DNA of 14,057 nucleotides from Devosiaceae bacterium. Lineage in GTDB: Bacteria; Pseudomonadota; Alphaproteobacteria; Rhizobiales; Devosiaceae. The notes under the pieces are model-generated. The model ran no database searches, was not told the origin of the DNA, and saw only the letters and a program-made list of their open reading frames with translations. The position numbers were made by a program, and so were the translations under genes. The stretch covers positions 1 through 14,057 of the forward strand of contig JAKISW010000053.1 in assembly GCA_021648375.1 (NCBI GenBank). The letters are read 5' to 3'. Shown here in pieces: positions 1-5,904 of this stretch. Numbering within the stretch: the stretch's first letter is position 1; the number at the start of each line of letters is the position of its first letter.

Positions 1-419
1 GGAATGACCTCAACCGGTTCAATCAAACCGATGTTTGCACCCGCCAGCGCCAGTCATATGCCAGTGACCTGGCAGATGTAAAAAACCTGCTGGGCAATGC
101 CTCTTATGACATTGCCGACATTCACCTTTATGATACCCCCGACCTTTGGCCCCGGTTTATCGCGAGTTTCAAAACCATGACGGACAAGCCAGTCTATGTA
201 ACGGAATTTGGTGGTCCCAATCCCGATTTTGAACTTAGGGACCCAATCTATCAAGCCAGCCGACTAGCGACCTATTTGAGCACAGTCTCACAATTGCCGG
301 TGGAGCGAGCCTATTATTTCAAACTAACCGATGGTGGTGATGCCTACCACGATCTGTCCGGACTGTTTGACGATATGGGAGAGCCAAAACCCGCACTTGA
401 GATTTTCAAGAATCGATAA
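1..419 (+). CDS. Glycoside hydrolase, clan GH-A-like (3' end only)
   Basis: The reading frame is open from base 3 to a TAA at 417-419, so the 5' part lies outside the window (138 codons visible). The visible part looks like the C-terminal half of a TIM-barrel glycosidase. It has a strand ending in DIHLYD, then a KPVYVTEFGGPN segment whose Glu sits where clan GH-A enzymes carry the catalytic nucleophile at the end of beta-strand 7. The YYFKLTDGGD segment resembles strand 8, and the closing GLFDDMGEPKPALEIFK resembles the usual end of GH5/GH39-like proteins, where a final note of the form 'product of the barrel, then AL..F' is common. The substrate cannot be read from this fragment. It converges with the VOC gene 39 bases away, and no clear terminator is visible between them. 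The fold is fairly secure; the family number is not. Confidence 0.7.
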   Translation, partial: NDLNRFNQTDVCTRQRQSYASDLADVKNLLGNASYDIADIHLYDTPDLWPRFIASFKTMTDKPVYVTEFGGPNPDFELRDPIYQASRLATYLSTVSQLPVERAYYFKLTDGGDAYHDLSGLFDDMGEPKPALEIFKNR

Positions 420-458
420 GCGTAGGCAATTATACCCCAAAAATTAAGGACCAGGAAC

Positions 459-863
459 TCACGGACAACGCCCAAAACAAATCAGATAATCGTCCGGATC
501 AACAACCATTATTTCTGTGCATCCATAGGATCTTTTGATTGGGCCGGCAAATATCGGTGTATTGCCAACTTTCAGTGATAATTCGGTCTTTTTCAGGTCT
601 TGCACCCAAAAGTATACATCACTAACCACATCACCGGGCGTATAATGGCGGTTGGCAAGTTGACGGTTGGCCAGAGATTTTTTTCCACCCTGCTTTAACA
701 TTATTGCAGCCCCTTCGCACCTGACGATTGAGAAGGTGGGATTTTCATCCCAATTAAGCTCAGCAGCAACAAAACCCAATTGCTCAATATACCAGTTTGT
801 GGATTTTCTTAAATCGGCAACAATAAAAACAGCCGCCGTTGCAATGCAATTTGCCACCGCCAT
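459..863 (-). CDS. VOC-superfamily (glyoxalase/bleomycin-resistance fold) protein
   Basis: This is a 134-residue single-domain protein of the vicinal-oxygen-chelate fold. Its N-terminus reads ATAAVFIVADLRKSTNWYIE, the typical first beta-strand and helix. Its C-terminus reads EIMVVDPDDYLICFG, where the Glu is the usual metal-ligand position. The position normally held by the first metal ligand (His/Glu in strand 1) is Ala here, so metal use is uncertain. The frame stays open upstream to an ATG at 923, but I chose the ATG at 861-863. It puts the domain at the N-terminus and has a GGAGG-type ribosome site directly before it (GGAGGGGGAATG). The gene lies 140 bases downstream of the polyphosphate kinase gene on the same strand. 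The substrate is unknown; the family includes glyoxalases, dioxygenases and antibiotic-binding proteins. Confidence 0.75.
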   Translation of the reverse strand: MAVANCIATAAVFIVADLRKSTNWYIEQLGFVAAELNWDENPTFSIVRCEGAAIMLKQGGKKSLANRQLANRHYTPGDVVSDVYFWVQDLKKTELSLKVGNTPIFAGPIKRSYGCTEIMVVDPDDYLICFGRCP

Positions 864-1003
864 TCCCCCTCCAAATGTATCGGCATATTTTGTCAATAAG
901 TTACTGACAAAATGCCAGTACAACCACTACTATAGGAAAAACTCAAGCAAAACAAAATCAGGTATTACTTTAATGGTTACCGGTGCGAGTTCCAGATTTT
1001 GAA

Positions 1004-1864
1004 TCAATCATCATCCGCCCCATGAATTTGGGGGACAAATGTCTGCTCATCCATTGGGGGTCTTACATAACCCTGCTGGGCGGGGCGCGGCTCCATTATA
1101 ATTTCTTCAGGGGTTAGGTCCTCGTGGGCAATCTGCCCCAAAAGATGAGAAATGCAATTCAGGCGAGCGTGTTTTTTGATATCCGAAGGAACCACAAACC
1201 AAGGGGATTGCTTGATATCCGTATGGGCAAACATTGCGTCTTTGGCTTTGGAATACTCCACCCACATTTTTCGAGATTCCAGATCCATCGGTGAAAGCTT
1301 CCAGCGCTTGGTCGGGGTTTTTAGGCGTTTTTGAAAGCGCCGTTCCTGCTCCTCATCACTGACCGAAAACCAGTATTTGATCACCTGAATGCCAGAGCGA
1401 ACCAGCATGCGTTCAAACTCAGGCGCAGAACGCAAAAATTCCAGATATTCCTCTTCGGTGCAAAACCCCATAACCCTTTCTACACCGGCCCGATTATACC
1501 AGGAACGATCAAATATCACCATTTCCCCATTTGTTGGCAAATGCGAAACATAGCGCTGAAAATACCATTGCCCCTTTTCCCGCTCAGTGGGAGCGGGAAG
1601 CGCCACAACCCGGCAAATTCTGGGGCTTAAGGGTTCGGTTATGCGTTTTATTACACCGCCTTTTCCTGCCGCATCGCGCCCCTCAAAAATCACTACAACC
1701 CGATGCCCCTGCTGTTTTATCCACTCCTGCATTTTAACCAGCTCTATTTGCAGGCGGGCCAGCTCTTTTTCATATTTTGCATTGGAGATTTTTTTGCCTC
1801 TGCTGTCCGCCACAGCTGCATCCTGCGCAACTTCCACTTCATGATCACCTGATTTATCTGTCAT
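1004..1864 (-). CDS. ppk2: Polyphosphate kinase 2 (PPK2, class I-like)
   Basis: This 286-residue protein would transfer phosphate between inorganic polyphosphate and a nucleoside diphosphate (ADP or GDP to the triphosphate, or the reverse) in the cytoplasm. The PPK2 signature is complete. Walker A EGRDAAGKGG is at residues 61-70 and Walker B VIFDRSWYNRAGVE starts at about 116. The lid and catalytic region has KYWFSVSDEEQ at about 163-173, followed by RRFQKRLKTPTKRWKLSPMD. Length and the single kinase domain match class I enzymes (about 250-300 residues) rather than the two-domain class II. The first 25 residues and the last 25 (after MEPRP) are variable tails. The ATG has AGAGGA about 6 bases upstream. 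Nucleotide preference (ADP or GDP) cannot be read from the sequence. No ppk1 or ppx is nearby. Confidence 0.93.
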   Translation of the reverse strand: MTDKSGDHEVEVAQDAAVADSRGKKISNAKYEKELARLQIELVKMQEWIKQQGHRVVVIFEGRDAAGKGGVIKRITEPLSPRICRVVALPAPTEREKGQWYFQRYVSHLPTNGEMVIFDRSWYNRAGVERVMGFCTEEEYLEFLRSAPEFERMLVRSGIQVIKYWFSVSDEEQERRFQKRLKTPTKRWKLSPMDLESRKMWVEYSKAKDAMFAHTDIKQSPWFVVPSDIKKHARLNCISHLLGQIAHEDLTPEEIIMEPRPAQQGYVRPPMDEQTFVPQIHGADDD

Positions 1865-1929
1865 GCTTTTCCTCTAAAATATTGTTCCCTGTGAAGCCTT
1901 GAAAAACAACCTTAAACCAAGGTTTTTAA

Positions 1930-1961
1930 CGAACCACTTCAGCGGAGGTGAAAATAAAAAA
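1930..1961 (+). repeat. 32-bp direct repeat, copy A
   Basis: This 32-base unit begins CGAACCACTTCAGC and ends in an A-rich tail. It matches copy B at 29 of 32 positions and starts 281 bases before it. The internal stem TTCAGC/GCTGAA of copy B is degraded here (GGAGGTG in place of AGAGCTG). Confidence 0.75.
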
Positions 1962-2110
1962 GACAGGCGGGGATGTCGGGGTCGGGAGCGAAGCGACCAA
2001 CGGCGACAATATAACAAAGGCGGGGTGTCGGGGATGCGTCCCTATCGACGTGACGACGACAAAAAAATCAGGCGGTGTAGCGGAGCAGAGAAGTATTGAT
2101 ACAAGACCAA

Positions 2111-2144
2111 GCGGCACAAGTGCCGCCGGCCAATAATTTGGCCG
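2111..2144. repeat. Two adjacent perfect hairpins
   Basis: The first stem is GCGGCAC/GTGCCGC with a 2-base AA loop (2111-2126). It is followed with no gap by CGGCCAA/TTGGCCG around TAAT (2127-2144). Neither has a T-run on either strand, so they do not look like ordinary intrinsic terminators. Confidence 0.6.
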
Positions 2145-2190
2145 CCCCATCGGAGGCGTGAGTAAAACGAACTGCCGCGAGATCAGATAA

Positions 2191-2231
2191 TGGAGCGGGC
2201 GGAGGCGAATCGAACCACTTCAGCAGAGCTG
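2191..2231 (-). pseudogene. tRNA-Gly(TCC)-like 3' fragment
   Basis: Read on the minus strand, this resembles the 3' half of the intact tRNA-Gly 41 bases upstream. It has an anticodon-stem-like CAGC/GCTGAA with the loop reduced to TCT, then GGTTCGATTC (T-loop), and GCCCGCTCCA in place of ACCCGCTCCA at the acceptor end including CCA. The D-arm, the anticodon and part of the variable region are missing, so it cannot work as a tRNA. It could be a relic of a tandem tRNA duplication or an attachment-site scar of an element once integrated at tRNA-Gly. The resemblance is clear for the last ~28 bases and weaker for the stem part. Confidence 0.55.
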
Positions 2232-2242
2232 AAAACAAAAAA
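2211..2242 (+). repeat. 32-bp direct repeat, copy B
   Basis: This is the second copy of the CGAACCACTTCAGC unit. It has a perfect TTCAGC-AGA-GCTGAA stem followed by an A-rich tail. On its left it continues into a tRNA-Gly 3'-end-like sequence. On its right it runs into the T-arm-complementary segment at 2242-2253. Confidence 0.75.
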
Positions 2243-2301
2243 CGAGGGTTCGAACAATTGTTCAAATGAAATGGAGCGGGTGGAGGGAATCGAACCCTCG
2301 T
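2237..2301 (-). terminator. Possible tRNA-overlapping terminator (T-arm paired with 3' trailer)
   Basis: The 12 bases ACGAGGGTTCGA in the tRNA-Gly T-arm (complement of 2290-2301) have a perfect reverse complement 36 bases downstream in the 3' trailer (2242-2253). A run of six Ts on the transcribed strand follows at once (2242-2237). In RNA this could form a strong stem followed by U residues, at the cost of tRNA folding. The palindrome GAACAATTGTTC (2252-2263) lies inside the loop. This may be an intrinsic terminator or a repeat relic. Confidence 0.4.
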
Positions 2302-2345
2302 ATTCAGCTTGGAAGGCTGCTGCTCTACCATTGAGCTACACCCGC
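2272..2345 (-). tRNA. tRNA-Gly (TCC)
   Basis: This is a 74-base tRNA with encoded CCA. The acceptor GCGGGTG pairs with CACCCGC. The D-arm is GCTC..GAGC, the anticodon loop CTTCCAA carries TCC, and the T-arm is GAGGG-TTCGATT-CCCTC. The anticodon stem has the first-pair mismatch (G with A) seen in many alphaproteobacterial tRNA-Gly(TCC). It lies 35 bases downstream of tRNA-Tyr and is very probably cotranscribed with it. It reads GGA and, by wobble, GGG codons. Confidence 0.96.
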
Positions 2346-2380
2346 TTAAAATCATCTCGTTAGTTTGGTGTCGTTTGTTT

Positions 2381-2465
2381 TGGTGGAGGGAGCTGGATTC
2401 GAACCAGCGTACGCTAAGCGGCCAGATTTACAGTCTGGTGGATTTAACCACTCTCCCATCCCTCC
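2381..2465 (-). tRNA. tRNA-Tyr (GTA)
   Basis: This is an 85-base class II tRNA with a long variable arm and encoded CCA. The acceptor GGAGGGA pairs with TCCCTCC. The anticodon loop CTGTAAA carries GTA, flanked by CCAGA/TCTGG. The variable arm is CCGCTTAGCG-like and the T-arm is GCTGG-TTCGAAT-CCAGC. It is the first gene of the Tyr-Gly tRNA unit and sits about 60 bases from the predicted transcription start. Confidence 0.96.
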
Positions 2466-2531
2466 AAACACCAGTTTTAACAACCGACATCAAAGGCGCT
2501 TCCCAAAATAAATTTGCGAAGCGTCGGGCGG

Positions 2532-2560
2532 TTTATGCTAAGTGCATGGCCTCGTGTCAA
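2532..2560 (-). promoter_or_regulatory. Promoter of the tRNA-Tyr/tRNA-Gly unit
   Basis: On the minus strand there is a perfect -35 TTGACA (2560-2555), a 17-base spacer and the -10-like hexamer CATAAA (2537-2532). The bases after it (CCGCCCGACGC) form a GC-rich discriminator of the kind found in stable-RNA promoters under stringent control. Transcription would start near 2525, leaving a ~60-base leader before tRNA-Tyr. The leader contains a CGCTTC/GAAGCG stem. Confidence 0.7.
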
Positions 2561-2606
2561 CATTTAACTTGCTCAAAAGCATTCGATATTTGTAATAGGC
2601 ACTATC

Positions 2607-3389
2607 ATGAGCCAAAAACCAATTTTTCGTCGTCAAAAAAAACGACCCGCAACTGCCGCTAAAGTGCAAAAACAGCCAGCATCCCACCATATTTATGGTC
2701 TGCATGCGGTGCGTGCTGCCCTAAAGAATCAAAGGCGGAAAAAAATCGCCCTGCATTGTACCGCCAATGCATTGGAAAAATTATCAGTTGAGAACGAAAA
2801 TATTGCTGAGAATGTTGATTTGCAGATTTCATCGCCGCGCGATCTTGATCGGCTGGTAGGCTCTGAAGCTGTGCATCAGGGGCTGGTGTTAAAAGTCATG
2901 CCCCTGCCCCGCTTTGACCTTAAGACCCTTAGTGATTCTAAGCTTGTAATCATTCTTGATCAAATCACCGATCCCCATAATGTGGGGGCAATTTTAAGAA
3001 CCGCATGTGCATTTAATGCTGACGCCGTTATAACCACCGCCAGACACGCCCCAAAAGAAACCGGAGTGCTGGCCAAATCTGCTTCCGGTGCGTTAGATAT
3101 TATACCGGTTATTGAAGTCGGCAATCTGGGCGAAACCATAAAACTCCTTAAAAAACAGGCGATATGGTGCGTAGGGCTTGATTCACAAGCTGATTTGTCC
3201 TTGAGCGAAACCGGCCTTGATCACAATATTGCGTTAATTCTTGGAGCAGAGGGAAAAGGTTTGCGCCAGAAAACCCGCCAGCTTTGCGATCAGATGTTCA
3301 GATTGGACATGCCGGGCGAAATAAAAAGCCTTAATGTTTCAAATGCTGCCGCCATAGCCATGTTTGCCCTAACCTCGACTTCAAAATAA
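2607..3389 (+). CDS. rlmB: 23S rRNA 2'-O-ribose methyltransferase RlmB-like (SpoU/TrmH family)
   Basis: This 260-residue SPOUT-class methyltransferase probably methylates the 2'-OH of a guanosine in 23S rRNA (Gm2251 in E. coli numbering) with S-adenosylmethionine. A basic tail (residues 1-27) precedes the substrate-binding domain starting HHIYGLHAVRAAL (27-39). The knotted SpoU domain carries all three motifs: DPHNVGAILRTA (122-133, with the conserved Asn and catalytic-type Arg), LILGAEGKGLR (210-220) and SLNVSNAAAIA (241-251). The ATG at 2607 has only a weak AGG about 12 bases upstream. It fits the family N-terminus and no better start is seen. The gene is divergent from the tRNA promoter and ends at a bidirectional terminator. 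Close relatives methylate tRNA (TrmH) or other rRNA sites, so the exact target is inferred from overall layout. Confidence 0.9.
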   Translation: MSQKPIFRRQKKRPATAAKVQKQPASHHIYGLHAVRAALKNQRRKKIALHCTANALEKLSVENENIAENVDLQISSPRDLDRLVGSEAVHQGLVLKVMPLPRFDLKTLSDSKLVIILDQITDPHNVGAILRTACAFNADAVITTARHAPKETGVLAKSASGALDIIPVIEVGNLGETIKLLKKQAIWCVGLDSQADLSLSETGLDHNIALILGAEGKGLRQKTRQLCDQMFRLDMPGEIKSLNVSNAAAIAMFALTSTSK

Positions 3390-3400
3390 TTCAATTCGCT

Positions 3401-3445
3401 AAAAGTAAAAAAAGGCCCACGACTAAGCGGGCCTGTTTCATTTTG
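3401..3445. terminator. Bidirectional intrinsic terminator
   Basis: The stem AGGCCC (3413-3418) pairs with GGGCCT (3429-3434) around a 10-base loop. To the left is an A-rich tract (3401-3413), which gives the minus strand a run of seven Ts. To the right is TGTTTCATTTT for the plus strand. It serves rlmB (+) and the convergent secreted-protein gene (-), and is stronger on the minus strand. Confidence 0.85.
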
Positions 3446-3474
3446 TATAGCGAACTGGATTTTTAAGCCTCGCC

Positions 3475-3945
3475 CTAAAACGTCTCCAGAATCAGGCGGG
3501 CATTGCAGGTGTCGCGCCCAATGGTTCCAATCCAGATATCATACAAGCCATCTGAAGCTCGACTAAGACGGATTTTAGCATCAAGATTGCCATTATCATC
3601 ATCATCCCAATACCAGTTTCCAGAGCCTGTGTTTATCAGCAGAATAGAATCACAGTCACTTTCCACCCTGAATTCAAGCTCATATCCGTCACCGTTGAAC
3701 AGCAGTTCAAAATCGGGTGCTTCGGCCACAAACCCTTCCGGCTTGCCACTGGTATTGTTTCTGATCCCACATCTGGAAACGTCTTCACTGCCCCCGGCAG
3801 TCACATTAAACGAGCGAGCCTGATAAAGGTCCTTTCCACTATAAACGAGTGAGCTTCCATCCAAATCTATTTCCGGGCACGCAATTGCCGCCCCCGGAAA
3901 GCTAAGGAAAATAGCTGACAAAATTAAAAGCAAAAATTTATTCAT
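3475..3945 (-). CDS. Small secreted PPC-like domain protein
   Basis: This is a 156-residue exported protein of unknown function. The signal peptide MNKFLLLILSAIFLSFPGAA ends in AIA before Cys23. A lipoprotein is possible, but the -3 residue is Ala rather than Leu, so ordinary cleavage is more likely. The mature part has four cysteines (23, 59, 98, 147), enough for two disulfides. It resembles bacterial pre-peptidase C-terminal (PPC) beta-sandwich domains. The resemblance covers SDCDSILLINTGSGNWYWDD, an acidic DDDDNGNLD loop (115-122) that might bind Ca2+, and LYDIWIGTIG near the end. The frame is open further upstream (ATG at 3981), but the start at 3943-3945 has GGGGAG nearby and begins the signal peptide cleanly. 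The gene stands alone between two terminators. Confidence 0.75.
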   Translation of the reverse strand: MNKFLLLILSAIFLSFPGAAIACPEIDLDGSSLVYSGKDLYQARSFNVTAGGSEDVSRCGIRNNTSGKPEGFVAEAPDFELLFNGDGYELEFRVESDCDSILLINTGSGNWYWDDDDNGNLDAKIRLSRASDGLYDIWIGTIGRDTCNARLILETF

Positions 3946-4018
3946 GTTTTTTCTCCCCAAAAGAATAGGTCTACCAACCATTCAGAGCCATGCTCCAAAT
4001 TGATTAACTAGCACCATT

Positions 4019-4041
4019 AAAAAGAACCCCGGCAGCTCTTT
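4019..4041 (-). terminator. Likely terminator of the urease operon
   Basis: Read on the minus strand, AAAGAGCT pairs with GGTTCTTT (two G-T wobbles) around a GCCGG loop, followed by further Ts (TTTTT in total). It lies about 130 bases after the ureG stop and before the next same-strand gene. The AT-rich stem makes it moderate in strength. Confidence 0.5.
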
Positions 4042-4173
4042 TGAGATCTGATCACTGCTCCATAAAAAAATTGGCCAGCTCAGATACCCTCACTCTAATG
4101 CGATATCATTGCAATATTCAACCTGTTTTTAGAACAAAACAGAAACAATAAAGGTGCGACAAATTATCGACAA

Positions 4174-4803
4174 TTAAAGCCCACCGGCCCTCGTTATAAA
4201 ACCCACCAGATCATCAACCCCTTTGCCATGTTTAACCTGACAAAATACAAATGGCCGCCCTTCGCGCATTTTCTTGGCGTCCCTTTCCATAACTTCCAGC
4301 GACGCACCCACATGGGGCGCAAGATCGGTTTTATTAATCACAAGAAGATCCGAGCGGGTGATCGCCGGGCCACCCTTGCGTGGAATTTCCTCCCCCGCCG
4401 CCACATCAATCACATAAAGAGTAATGTCGGCCAGTTCCGGGGAAAATGTCGCCGAAAGATTATCCCCCCCGCTTTCGATGAAAATCAGATCAAGATCAGG
4501 AATTTGCTCCATAAGATCATCAATCGCCGCCAGATTTATTGACGCATCCTCACGAATTGCCGTGTGGGGGCAGCCCCCGGTTTCCACGCCCCGAATGCGC
4601 TCCAATGGCAGGGCCTGAACCCGCATCAGATATTCGGCATCTTCCTTTGTGTAAATGTCATTGGTGATCACCGCGATCGAGAAATCCTTGGCCATAGAAC
4701 GGCATAACGCTTCAACCATAGAGGTTTTTCCCGCCCCCACCGGGCCACCAATGCCAACCCTTAAAGGTCCGTTTGAAGAATTTTCATTAATAACCGAACT
4801 CAT
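4174..4803 (-). CDS. ureG: Urease accessory GTPase UreG
   Basis: UreG is the SIMIBI-class GTPase that binds nickel and drives its delivery into apo-urease as part of the UreD-UreF-UreG complex. The 209-residue protein has the P-loop GGPVGAGKT (19-27) and the metal-binding GGCPHTAIRED with the Cys-Pro-His triad at 78-80. It also has IESGGDNLSATFSPELAD (109-126) as the switch and Walker B-type region, and the guanine-specificity motif NKTD (157-160). Unlike many UreG proteins it lacks an N-terminal His-rich tail. Its ATG overlaps the ureF stop (ATGA, 4 bases), which indicates translational coupling. It is the last gene of the operon. Confidence 0.98.
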   Translation of the reverse strand: MSSVINENSSNGPLRVGIGGPVGAGKTSMVEALCRSMAKDFSIAVITNDIYTKEDAEYLMRVQALPLERIRGVETGGCPHTAIREDASINLAAIDDLMEQIPDLDLIFIESGGDNLSATFSPELADITLYVIDVAAGEEIPRKGGPAITRSDLLVINKTDLAPHVGASLEVMERDAKKMREGRPFVFCQVKHGKGVDDLVGFITRAGGL

Positions 4804-5444
4804 GTGCGAAATATCCTGACCTTTTGATTTTCATGTTCCATCGAGGCCATATCGGAGCGAAAAACACACCCCCCCAACTCATCCAAAGAAGCGTTGATAG
4901 CCTCAGGAACCATAGCGTCAATTTCTGGTGTAAGATCAGCAATAATTTTTTGCCCCTCTGTCTGACCAACCGGCAATAAACGCTGACCACAGGCAACAAG
5001 ATTGGCCCCAAAACTCTGCAAATAAAGCGTTGCGGCCAATGACAGGTCCAATTTATGAATTTTTACCGCCGCTCCCAGTACCACCGGATAAGAGCTGGCT
5101 TCAATTTCATCTCCCCAGACATCAGCGAGTGTCTTTTTAAACGCTTTGCCAAGGCTTGTGCTTTCGACCAACCTCTCGCTACTGGATGCAAAAGCATTGG
5201 CCAACTGGTCGATTTCGTGCAATTTCCTGCACTCGTCGGCCCGATAGCCATGGGCCATAAATATTGCATCATTGCGCCCCGCCCCATGCACTATATTGGC
5301 AAATATCCATGTCTTTAGGGTCGCCCCATCGACAACATCCCCCACATTCACCGCCCATTCCAAACCATGGGAATAGGAAAATGCCCCGACGGGAAATGTC
5401 GGAGAAAGCCACTGGGTCAGTAATTGCAGTTTTGCGCCTTGCAT
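4800..5444 (-). CDS. ureF: Urease accessory protein UreF
   Basis: UreF is the all-helical scaffold that joins UreD on urease to UreG and gates nickel delivery. This protein has the family start LQLLTQWLSPTFPVGAFSYS followed by HGLEWAV, then an all-alpha core and a charged C-terminus. I chose the ATG at 5442-5444, giving 214 residues, because it follows the ureE stop by one base (TGAAATG) and places the conserved segment at residue ~6, as in other UreF proteins. The frame is also open from ATGs at 5480 and 5513 inside ureE. No strong ribosome site precedes the chosen start, so translation may depend on coupling to ureE. The stop overlaps ureG by 4 bases. Confidence 0.95.
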   Translation of the reverse strand: MQGAKLQLLTQWLSPTFPVGAFSYSHGLEWAVNVGDVVDGATLKTWIFANIVHGAGRNDAIFMAHGYRADECRKLHEIDQLANAFASSSERLVESTSLGKAFKKTLADVWGDEIEASSYPVVLGAAVKIHKLDLSLAATLYLQSFGANLVACGQRLLPVGQTEGQKIIADLTPEIDAMVPEAINASLDELGGCVFRSDMASMEHENQKVRIFRT

Positions 5445-5445
5445 T

Positions 5446-5904
5446 TCAGTGGGAATGGCCAAGCACCCTCCCCTGGCCATAGGCACCGCCTTCAGGACTG
5501 AATGGTCCTTCAAACTCCTCTACTTTACAACCCAGCCCCAACAGCATTTTTTTGATGATGCGATCATGGGCCAGCACGATATAATCGGGATGAATTTCAC
5601 AGGCCAGATGCCGGTTGCCCACATGCCAGGCAGCTCTTGTCAAATGTTGCAGGTCTTTTCCCCAAATGCGCATCAGCTTTTCTTTAGCGCCCACAATTTG
5701 GATGCTTCGGCCATCTTCAAGCATTAAAAAAAAGCCATCCTTCATCTCTGTTGCTTCTGCCAAATCAAGCACAAATTCAATTCCATTATCAGATATCATG
5801 GCAACGCGGCGCCGAAACCTGTCGCTATAAACCAGAGTGATACTTCCTGCTTGTTCAGTGCTGGTTTCAGAAATTGAAGTTGCACGAATTATTTTATCAC
5901 TCAC
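5446..5904 (-). CDS. ureE: Urease nickel metallochaperone UreE
   Basis: UreE is a cytoplasmic dimer that binds Ni2+ and hands it to UreG. The 152-residue protein has the N-terminal peptide-binding-like domain and the C-terminal metal-binding domain with WHVGNRHLA (93-101). The His of GNRH (99) is the interface metal ligand in the family. Then come HDRIIKKMLLGLG (113-125) and EGPFSPEGGAYGQG. The C-terminus ends GHSH rather than in a long poly-His tail, so nickel storage capacity should be low. The start is GTG (5902-5904). It overlaps the end of the upstream membrane-protein gene by 8 bases, with AAGGAAA about 14 bases before it, so the two are probably coupled. Confidence 0.96.
   Translation of the reverse strand: MSDKIIRATSISETSTEQAGSITLVYSDRFRRRVAMISDNGIEFVLDLAEATEMKDGFFLMLEDGRSIQIVGAKEKLMRIWGKDLQHLTRAAWHVGNRHLACEIHPDYIVLAHDRIIKKMLLGLGCKVEEFEGPFSPEGGAYGQGRVLGHSH

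Larger units (their letters stand above)
1865..2271. other. Gene-free stretch of relic repeats and hairpins
   Basis: I see no credible gene here. The open frames have no family resemblance and no ribosome sites. The stretch holds two 29/32-identical direct repeats (1930-1961 and 2211-2242) and a tRNA-Gly-like 3' fragment (2191-2231). It also holds two adjacent perfect hairpins (2111-2144), a weaker stem GGTCG/CGACC (1980-1984 with 1994-1998), and an AACCTT/AAGGTT stem with T-runs on either strand (1908-1924). The last could end transcripts coming from the tRNA unit. The dense small stems and G-rich direct strings suggest decayed mobile or repeat DNA between PPK2 and the tRNA genes. Confidence 0.5.

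Noticed and set aside
667..1002. Plus-strand 111-codon frame opposite the VOC gene.
   Set aside because: It is a shadow of the VOC coding strand, low-complexity at its end, with no homology or ribosome site.
2068..2355. A 95-codon minus-strand frame running through tRNA-Gly.
   Set aside because: The segment SSMVEQQPSKLNTRVRFPP is a well-known false translation of tRNA-Gly(TCC), and the rest is relic repeat.
5445..5513. Longer UreF starting at 5513 within ureE.
   Set aside because: The extra 23 residues overlap the conserved ureE C-terminus and do not resemble UreF. The ATG at 5444 fits the family start and the gene junction.
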